A stretch of 64,000 nt of DNA from Gossypium raimondii (lineage: Eukaryota > Streptophyta > Magnoliopsida > Malvales > Malvaceae): assembly GCF_025698545.1 (NCBI RefSeq), contig NC_068571.1, positions 44,301,733 through 44,365,732 on the forward strand, in the 5' to 3' direction. Under the pieces are notes generated by a model. The model was not told the origin of the DNA. It made no database searches and saw nothing but the letters and a program-made list of their open reading frames with translations. Below, piece after piece: positions 57,226 to 64,000 of the stretch (position 1 is the first letter of the stretch; every line of letters starts with the position of its first letter). Both the position numbers and the translations under genes were made by a program.

Positions 57226-60190
57226 TGTAATAGCCCGTTTCAATGAAATTGGAACAGTGGTTTTGGGACCACAAATCTGAGTCCATAAAAAATTATTTTA
57301 AAATTTATTTTATGGTCTACTATATGATAGAAATATTATACGAAAATTTTGTTAAGAAAATTTTATCGAGTACATGTTTAATTGATAAAATGACCAAATT
57401 GTATGAAATGCAAAAGTTGAGTTTTAGTAGCTATAAGTATCAAATATCAATGAAATTCAAAATTGGAGGTCCTTATATGATAAATAGACCATTAATAGGA
57501 GTTAGTAGATAAATATGACGATTCATCCATGAAAATTTAAGAAAAGAAAAGGACTAAATTTGAAAGTAAATAAATAAAATATGATAAATAAAATAAATAT
57601 CTAATATCATCATTTTATATCATCTTTCCCAATTAAAAGACATGAAAACCCTAGTTTTTGGGTGTTGAGTTCAAGCAAGTTTTTTTTGGCTCAATTAGGT
57701 ATGAATTCTTGTCTCGGTTTTAGTAATTTTTATGTTTCCGAAATCGTAAAAGCTTAATTTAGCTATCTCGGGATTAATTTGTAAAATTATCAAAGTACTA
57801 GGGTTTTTCCATGGATTAATATGCATGAATTATGAAATTTATGTTAGAAAATGAAAGGTTGTTGATGGATAAGCAACTTTTGTAAAGTATTTTTTTATGA
57901 AATTGTGATTACGGACTAAATTGTAAAGATGTAAAATTCATGAAAAAATTCTAAATTTTATGAAATAAATGGGCTGCTAATGTTACATGTAAAAATCGGT
58001 TAGGCTTGGAATAAGGAATAAATTGCATAAATTTCATTTTCCGAGCCTAGGGACGAAATCATCATTAATTAAAAGTATAGGGGCAAAACGATAATTTTGC
58101 CTAAGATGTGAATTGAATTGAATTGAATTGAATATGAATTATATTAAATTGAGTTAAATTTACTCGTATAGATCCGGATAAACAAAATATGGAATTAGAT
58201 TGAGGAAAAGAGAAAGTGTCGGATTAGTAAACAACAAATCAACGAACACTTGTCAAGGTAAGTTCGTGTAACTAAATTGTGTATATTTATATGTTTGAAT
58301 TGGATGTTGTATATGTGAATTGTATAAATGATATATGTATGAAATTGATCACATATCTGATAATACTCGATAAATAATAAATCCCATTTGGATAAATGAG
58401 ATTCGATGGATACGAGGTTCCCAAACTGGTTATGGTCTTGCATATATTGCGGACACACCACAGCTTGAAAGAGCGTCTAGTTATTTGCTCTCATGAGCAT
58501 CCTGATATATGGCCCTCTCGAGCTTCCCGTTATGTGGTTCTTGTGAGCTTCCCATTAATAGCTCTTCAGAGCATCTCGATTGGTTGTGATTCTGCATATG
58601 TTGTAGACACACCACAGTTCTTATAAGCATCCCGATATATGGCTCTTCGTGAGCTTCCCGATTAAAGGCTCTTTGTGAGCTTCCTAATTAATGGCTCCCC
58701 GGAGCTTCCCGATATGACTCGCATGAGCTTTCCGATTATGGCTCTTATGAGCTTTCCGTTATACAGAGCTTCCCGTTAATGGCTCCCTGGAGCTTCCTGT
58801 TATATGGCTCGAGAGAGGGCTTCTCGATTATGTGCTCAAATGAGCACCCCCGAATATGAATTAACGGATTTCAGATTCGTACACTTCATGTGTACTACCC
58901 TTGTATCCATCGATATTTTAAATGATTCAACGGGTAAAGTTCTGATATGAGATGATATGAATTCAAGATGAATTACTATGATAAATACTTGAAGTACAAA
59001 GATATGATATGTACATGTTCACGGATACTTGAAGTGATAAATACATGTATGTGGAAATTGAATATTGATGAGCTCATTCATGTTTCTTGGTATTTATGTG
59101 AATTACATGACTAACATACTTGATGAGGATACGTGCTAGGCAATTGGCCAAATTGGTTTGAGCATGTTTATTTGCTTACCTTAAATGTGAATTAATTGGT
59201 AAGTTAAATTCAATGTTGTACGAACTTACTAAGCTTAAATGCTTACTCTATTTTGTTTCTCCTGTTTATAGTATTGGAAGCTCGTAAAGGTTGGAAGTTG
59301 GTCGGAGCTAGATCGCACTATCCATCGGCCCAATTCGGTATAAATAGTAAATTACTTTTGGTTATAATGGCGTGTATAAGTTAATTAGCCAATGTTCGCA
59401 CATACATGTTTGGTTGTAACTAGCCATCTGATATGACTTGTGATTGACATATTTTGACGTCTATATGTGTGTCTTTATCTAGTTAATGTGTATGTTAAAA
59501 TGATTGAAGTTGAAGTGAGGATGGATAATGCATATGAATATTTGATCAAATAGGTAAGTAAGCAAGTTTGTATACTTGGTTATATGAGGTATTATATAAT
59601 GCATAAGACTTGGATTTGGCTTGGTTTAAATGTCTTGGATTGGCTTGTGAATGTGTTAAAGTGTTAATGTAGGTGGAAGACCAATTGGGTGAGAAATATG
59701 GCTTAGAAATTACCTTATTTTGTCCACACGAGTAGAGACATGGGCGTGTGTCTCAGCCCTGTGTGACACACGACCTAGCACATAGGCATGTGTTTCGGCC
59801 ATGTGTTTCCTGCATCTTTAAAATTTAAAACAAAATGCTCAAGATTTTTCACACGGCCTGGCACACGGACGTGTAGCTTGGCCATGTGACTCAAGTCAGA
59901 GAGTTACACGGGTACGAACACGACCGTGTGTCCTATTTCGAATGCCCACATGACCTGACCATATGAGCGTGTGTCCCCTGCACCTTGGAAAAATTTGAAA
60001 TTTTGTGAAAAATTCTCTAAGCGACTAGTTTTTAATGCATTTTTTTTGCCTCAAAGGCTCATATAAGGGACTTTATAAATAATTTCTGACATGAATGTTA
60101 AATAATATGAAATGTCTATATTTGATCCATATATTTTGGTAATGCTCCATAACCCTATTCCGGCGACGGATACGGGTTAAAGGTGTTACA
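57226..60190 (+). mobile_element. Gypsy solo LTR, same family as 29870-32727
   Basis: It starts TGTAATAGCCC and ends GGTTAAAGGTGTTACA, 2965 bp. The flanking GGACT (57221-57225) and TGACT (60191-60195) match at four of five bases, a decayed target duplication. The start and the CTATTCCGGCGACGG block near the end match 29870-32727. It holds a mini-hairpin array (58487-58845) and a CACACGG/CGTGTG block (59730-59990). It is not the 5' LTR of the chromovirus to the right, whose own LTR (63380 on) is unrelated. Confidence 0.85.
58487..58845 (+). repeat. Mini-hairpin array, about 25-bp period
   Basis: GCTC...GAGC inverted repeats occur at 58487, 58512 (one arm mismatched), 58537 (mismatched), 58561, 58642, 58668, 58694, 58717, 58741, 58782 and 58834, usually about 24-26 bp apart. 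Spacers are TTCCCGATTA-like. The words CATATTGCGGACACACCACAG and CATATGTTGTAGACACACCACA (shown in part) recur about 150 bp apart, so the array also grew by larger duplication. Confidence 0.85.
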
Positions 60191-60437
60191 TGACTGATGG
60201 GAATTTAGATTTTCATACTTTATATATGTGTTTTAGTTTGTACACTTCGTTAACATAGCTCATGTGATCCAGATGTACCGAAGCACATACAACACGACCG
60301 TGTGCCAGACAGTGTGAACCATAAGGTTTGAGCCAAAGCGGTCGTGTGGGCCCAAATTTAATTTTATTTCCTAGGACCATAGTTATTGTATGAATCGAAT
60401 CTAGCCCTTTCGAAAGGACCATATGGTATAAATTTCC
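60191..60437. other. Non-coding junction with LTR-like sequence
   Basis: Between the solo LTR and the pol frame. 60285-60350 holds more CACACGG-like words (CACGACCGTGTGCC, GCGGTCGTGTGGG), suggesting a fragment of a related LTR. The last part (from about 60440) already encodes chromovirus sequence in another frame. Confidence 0.45.
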
Positions 60438-63392
60438 TTGGAAAGAAGTTTACTTTGGCTCCACTTGCTCCAAGAAGTCTACAATGATCAACTCAAACTT
60501 GCTAGTAAGATGGGTAAGGGAAGTGAGGTAAAATCATTGAAAAAGACTGAGAGTAAAGAGGCCCTTAGTGTTAAAATCCAACTTAAAGGCCTAACATTGG
60601 TGAGTGATTGCACACACAAGTCACGAGATGAGAGAGTGAGTTTATTCGTTAGGTTTCGAGATATCAAATTTGCTCTTTGTACAAAACAAACATTTGTAAT
60701 TATTAGGTTTAGGGAAAACTTTGTTTTGACTAACCCTAATACACATTTGCCTAGTTGTTTTGTTGATCTTTTGCAGGATTTTGAGGATGTATTTCCTTCT
60801 AAAATGCCTAAGGGATTACCTCCTTTACGAGGGATTGAACATCAAATTGACTTTGTGCCTGGTTCGAGTATTTCGAATAGACCAGTCTATCGAAGCAATC
60901 CTGAAGAAACTAAGGAGTTGCAAAGGCAAGTTGAAGATCTCTTAGAGAAAATGTTGATTCGTGAGAGTCTAAGCCCTTGTGCAGTCCCTGTACTTCTCGT
61001 CCCCAAAAAAGATGGTTCTTGGAGAATGTGTGTTGATTGTCGTGCTATCAACAAGATTACGGTAAAGTATCGACATCCAATTCCTCGATTAGATGATATG
61101 TTGGATGAGCTTAATGGTGCATGCATTTTCTCTAAAATTGACTTAAAAAGTGGTTACCATCAAATAAGAATGAAACAAGGTGATGAATGGAAAACTGCTT
61201 TTAAGACTAGGTATGGCCTGTATGAGTGGTTAGTCATGCCATTTGGCTTAACTAATGCTCCTAGCACATTCATGAGATTAATGAACCACATACTTAGACA
61301 TTTTTTAGGAAAATTTGTCGTTGTGTATTTTGATGACATACTGATTTATAGCAAAACTTTGAATGATCATGTTGGGCATGTTAAATTAGTATTGGATGTG
61401 TTAAGGCATGAACGACTCTTTGCTAATCTTGAAAAATGCACCTTTTGTATGGATAAGCTTATTTTTTGGGGTTTTGTGATAAGTTCTACAGGCATCCATG
61501 TGGATGAGGAGAAGTTAAAGGCAATTAAAGAATGGCCTATCCCTAAAACTATTTCTAAGGTAAGGTATTTCCTTGGGTTAGCCGGTTTCTACCGCAGGTT
61601 TGTTCGTAACTTTTCTACAATTGCTTCGCCTTTGACTGCACTTATTAAAAAGGATGTATCTTTTCATTGGACAGATAAGCAAGAATTAGCATTTAATGAA
61701 CTTAAAGATAAATTGTGTAATGTTCCTATTCTTCTTTTACCTAATTTTGAAAAGACCTTTGAGATTGAATGTGATGCTTCTGGTGTAGGTATAGGTTCCG
61801 TCCTCATGCAAGATAGTAAACCACTAGCCTACTTTAGTGAGAAACTTGGTGGAGCACATTTGAACTATTCGACCTATGATAAAGAGTTGTATGCCTTGGT
61901 AAGGGCATTAGAAGTTTGGCAACATTACCTTTTACCAAAGGAGTTTGTTATTCACACTGACCATGAATCACTTAAGTACTTAAAGGGACAAGGCAAGTTG
62001 AACAAGCGACATGCGAGGTGGGTTGAATTCATTGAATCTTTTCCTTATGTTATAAGGTATAAGAAAGGTAAAAATAATATCGTGGCTGATGCTCTATCAA
62101 GGAGGTACACTTTACTTAGTACTTTGCATACTAAGTTATTAGGTTTTGAGTATCTCAAAGATTTATATGCCACTGATTCTGATTTTGCAAGCATTTATGA
62201 CGCATGTGAACATGGTGCATTTCACAAATTTTATAAGCATGATGGCTATCTTTTTCGAAATAATAGACTATGCTTACCAAAGTGTTCAATGCGAGAATTA
62301 TTGGTTCGAGAGGCTCATAGTGGTGGTCTTATGGGTCATTTTGGAGTCACTAAGACTTATGATGTTTTACATGAGCATTTTTATTGGCCTAACATGCGAA
62401 AACTTGTTGAGAAAATTTGCTCTACTTGCATTACTTGTAAACAAGCTAAATCCACTGTGATGCCTCATGGTCTATATACTCCTCTTCATATTCCTAGTTC
62501 ACCTTGGACTGACATTTCAATGGATTTTGTAATAGGTTTACCAAGGACAAAGCGTGGACGAGATAGCATCTTTGTGGTTGTGGATCGATTTTCTAAAATG
62601 GCTCATTTCATTCCATGCCATAAGACTGATAATGCAACCCATGTTGCTGATCTATTTTTCCGTGAAGTTGTGAGATTACATGGAATCCCAAGGACTATCG
62701 TTTCCGATAGAGATATAAAATTTTGGAATGTGTTATGGGGTAAGTTAGGTACTAAGCTACTTTACTCTACTACATGCCACCCTCAAACTGATGGTCAAAC
62801 CGAGGTGGTAAATCGAGTTTTGGGATATTTGCTTAGAGCCATAATAGGTAAGAATGTTAAATCTTGGGAAGAATGGATACCCTATGTTGAGTTTGCTTAT
62901 AATCGTTCTGTTCATTCTTCCACAGGTTTTACTCCTTTTGAGATTGTATATGGCTTTAATCCACTTACTGTTTTAGATTTGCTTCCTTTATCTTTGAATG
63001 AGATTGCTAATTTAGATGGTGAAAGGAAAGCTGATTTAGTGAAAGAGATCCATAAGAAGGCTCGTAAAGCCATTGAGAAAAAGAATGAGTCCAATGCACA
63101 TCGCGCTAATAAAGGGCGAAAGCAAGTCTTGTTTGAACCTAGAGATTGGGTATGGGTGCATATGAGGAAGGAACGATTTCCTTCTAAGAGAAAGAATAAA
63201 CTTGATGCACGAGGAGATGGACCATTCCAAGTACTCGAGAAAATAAATGACAATGCTTATCGCATTGATCTTCTTGGTGAGGATTGTGTTAGTGCTACTT
63301 TCAATGTTTCTGATCTTTCTCCTTTTGAATTTGATGTAGGTTCAGATTCGAGGACGAATCTTCTTGAAGAGGGGGAGAATGATACGAGCTAA
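60438..63392 (+). CDS. Chromovirus pol fragment: RT, RNase H, integrase (984 residues)
   Basis: RT has [19 protein letters not shown] and catalytic YFDD at 297-300. RNase H has [27 protein letters not shown] and HTDHESL. The integrase H2C2 finger is at about 626-665 ([10 protein letters not shown] ... [11 protein letters not shown]), and the catalytic core has Asp696, Asp757 and Glu789. The GPF module lies near 922-932. Only 31 residues separate Asp757 and Glu789 instead of the usual 35, so a 12-bp in-frame deletion is likely. The first 14 residues are out of frame: [16 protein letters not shown] in the next frame is the true upstream sequence, so a frameshift lies near 60475-60485. The frame is otherwise open, so the insertion is young, but gag and protease are lost. 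Confidence 0.92.
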   Translation: MERSLLWLHLLQEVYNDQLKLASKMGKGSEVKSLKKTESKEALSVKIQLKGLTLVSDCTHKSRDERVSLFVRFRDIKFALCTKQTFVIIRFRENFVLTNPNTHLPSCFVDLLQDFEDVFPSKMPKGLPPLRGIEHQIDFVPGSSISNRPVYRSNPEETKELQRQVEDLLEKMLIRESLSPCAVPVLLVPKKDGSWRMCVDCRAINKITVKYRHPIPRLDDMLDELNGACIFSKIDLKSGYHQIRMKQGDEWKTAFKTRYGLYEWLVMPFGLTNAPSTFMRLMNHILRHFLGKFVVVYFDDILIYSKTLNDHVGHVKLVLDVLRHERLFANLEKCTFCMDKLIFWGFVISSTGIHVDEEKLKAIKEWPIPKTISKVRYFLGLAGFYRRFVRNFSTIASPLTALIKKDVSFHWTDKQELAFNELKDKLCNVPILLLPNFEKTFEIECDASGVGIGSVLMQDSKPLAYFSEKLGGAHLNYSTYDKELYALVRALEVWQHYLLPKEFVIHTDHESLKYLKGQGKLNKRHARWVEFIESFPYVIRYKKGKNNIVADALSRRYTLLSTLHTKLLGFEYLKDLYATDSDFASIYDACEHGAFHKFYKHDGYLFRNNRLCLPKCSMRELLVREAHSGGLMGHFGVTKTYDVLHEHFYWPNMRKLVEKICSTCITCKQAKSTVMPHGLYTPLHIPSSPWTDISMDFVIGLPRTKRGRDSIFVVVDRFSKMAHFIPCHKTDNATHVADLFFREVVRLHGIPRTIVSDRDIKFWNVLWGKLGTKLLYSTTCHPQTDGQTEVVNRVLGYLLRAIIGKNVKSWEEWIPYVEFAYNRSVHSSTGFTPFEIVYGFNPLTVLDLLPLSLNEIANLDGERKADLVKEIHKKARKAIEKKNESNAHRANKGRKQVLFEPRDWVWVHMRKERFPSKRKNKLDARGDGPFQVLEKINDNAYRIDLLGEDCVSATFNVSDLSPFEFDVGSDSRTNLLEEGENDTS
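63366..63379 (+). other. Polypurine tract of the chromovirus
   Basis: GAAGAGGGGGAGAA lies immediately before TGATACGAG, the inferred 3' LTR start. It is inside the coding frame, within the EEGEND-encoding codons, so it serves both protein and plus-strand priming. Confidence 0.8.
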
Positions 63393-64000
63393 TGAGGTGA
63401 CACTCAAGGGATTGTTTTTCCTAGTGGTCCAATCACTCGAAACAAGGCACGATAATTAAAATCAAAGATGAATGCTTTTGTCCAAGACTTTGTTGCTACA
63501 AATTTAATTCATCATGTTTGTGACGTTGACAAATACGGGAATGCAATTCACTGGACCAATCTTGGAATAGTGAAAGCCCATAAATTGGTGGATTAATCTT
63601 TTATGTATCTTATTATTATTATTATTTACTTAATTCTCATTGGTTGGGACACATCACTTATGAGTTTTAAGTAATTTTATTGGTTAGGTTATTATTTATT
63701 TATTTTCTTAGATAATTTTAAAGAGTTTTAGTAGGGTTCAATTACTCTTGTATTTTGCCTATAAATAGGCTTGCTTTCTACACATTGGGGAGGGAATAAA
63801 AAGAGAGTATTTGTTTTCTTCCAAATTTGTGTGAGGCAAATTTTTGAGAGTAGAGTGATTCTTCTCTTGCTATTTAGTTTGGAGTTTGTTACTTTCGAGG
63901 GTATTTTGGAGTTACAAATATTCAAATTTCTTTCCCGTTCATCGGTGTTTCTAGGGGTTTCGTAGGGAGCTGCTCAATCATTGGCGTTTTTGGTTACAAG
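63380..64000 (+). repeat. 3' LTR (start) of the chromovirus, cut by the window end
   Basis: It begins TGATACGAGC after the polypurine tract. In its first 200 bp one frame, with stops, reads GDTQGIVFPSGPITRNKAR and then KSKMNAFVQDFVATNLIHHV, the usual C-terminal tail of such polyproteins, so coding sequence overlaps the LTR. A TATA box follows at 63759-63768. The 3' end and any target duplication are outside the window. Confidence 0.75.
63759..63768 (+). promoter_or_regulatory. TATA box in the chromovirus LTR
   Basis: CTATAAATAG lies about 380 bp inside the LTR, followed after about 30 bp by CATTGGGG-like sequence where transcription probably begins. Position fits the U3/R boundary. Confidence 0.65.

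Larger units (their letters stand above)
60438..64000 (+). mobile_element. 5'-truncated chromovirus (Ty3/gypsy, CRM/Galadriel-like)
   Basis: It contains the pol region after protease, a polypurine tract (63366-63379) and the start of a 3' LTR. Gag, protease, primer site and 5' LTR are absent. The GPY/F module at the integrase C-terminus ([11 protein letters not shown], about 922-932) marks chromoviruses. The integrase tail and its overlap with the LTR suggest the CRM or Galadriel lineage; I cannot separate these by eye. The element continues past the right edge of the window. Confidence 0.85.

Noticed and set aside
57226-60190. 5' LTR of the chromovirus at 60438
   Set aside because: Its start and end differ from the LTR beginning at 63380, there is no primer site after it, and gag and protease are missing.

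Overview
The window is nuclear DNA from a eudicot plant, most likely cotton (Gossypium) or a close Malvaceae relative. The evidence is GT-AG introns, AT-rich intergenic DNA, large Ty3/gypsy LTRs of types I associate with cotton, and plant-specific gene structures. The genus is an inference from memory, not a database result. I saw no bacterial genes, rRNA, tRNA or CRISPR array.

Layout. 1-17191 holds two decayed Ty3/gypsy elements of the Tat lineage. The first (1-8394) appears nested in the gag of the second (8395-17191). 17640-21019 is a Ty1/copia remnant whose 3' LTR is split by a gypsy solo LTR (18899-20697, perfect TTATT target duplication). 21020-27880 is AT-rich DNA in which I find no gene. 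27880-35730 carries a tandem pair of heavy-metal-associated isoprenylated protein (HIPP) genes on the minus strand, separated by a degenerate TIR element that itself contains a 2.86-kb solo LTR (perfect GGTTT target duplication). 39176-53625 is a compact gene island with five genes: mitochondrial methionyl-tRNA formyltransferase (minus), plastid ClpP3 (plus), an ELL-associated-factor-like protein (minus), thymidylate kinase (plus) and a small plastid-type CHORD-like zinc protein (plus). I rebuilt all of these exon by exon, and every reading frame closes. 54598-56215 is a plant-mobile-domain (MAIN-like) pseudogene. 57226-60190 is another solo LTR. 60438-64000 is the 3' half of a chromovirus with a long open pol frame and the start of its 3' LTR.

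The genes serve organelle and nucleotide housekeeping: organellar translation initiation (FMT), plastid proteolysis (ClpP3), RNA polymerase II elongation (EAF) and dTTP synthesis (TMPK). FMT/ClpP3 and EAF/TMPK are divergent pairs, and ClpP3/EAF converge with 217 bp between their stop codons.

The most interesting signals are: (1) arrays of 12-nt mini-hairpins in two solo LTRs, one with an almost exact 21-bp period and compensatory stem changes; (2) five copies of one MITE family, all within introns of four neighbouring genes; (3) an exact 100-bp tandem array inside a Tat element; (4) CACACGG/CGTGTG palindrome clusters shared by three solo LTRs; (5) a predicted GC-AG intron in FMT.
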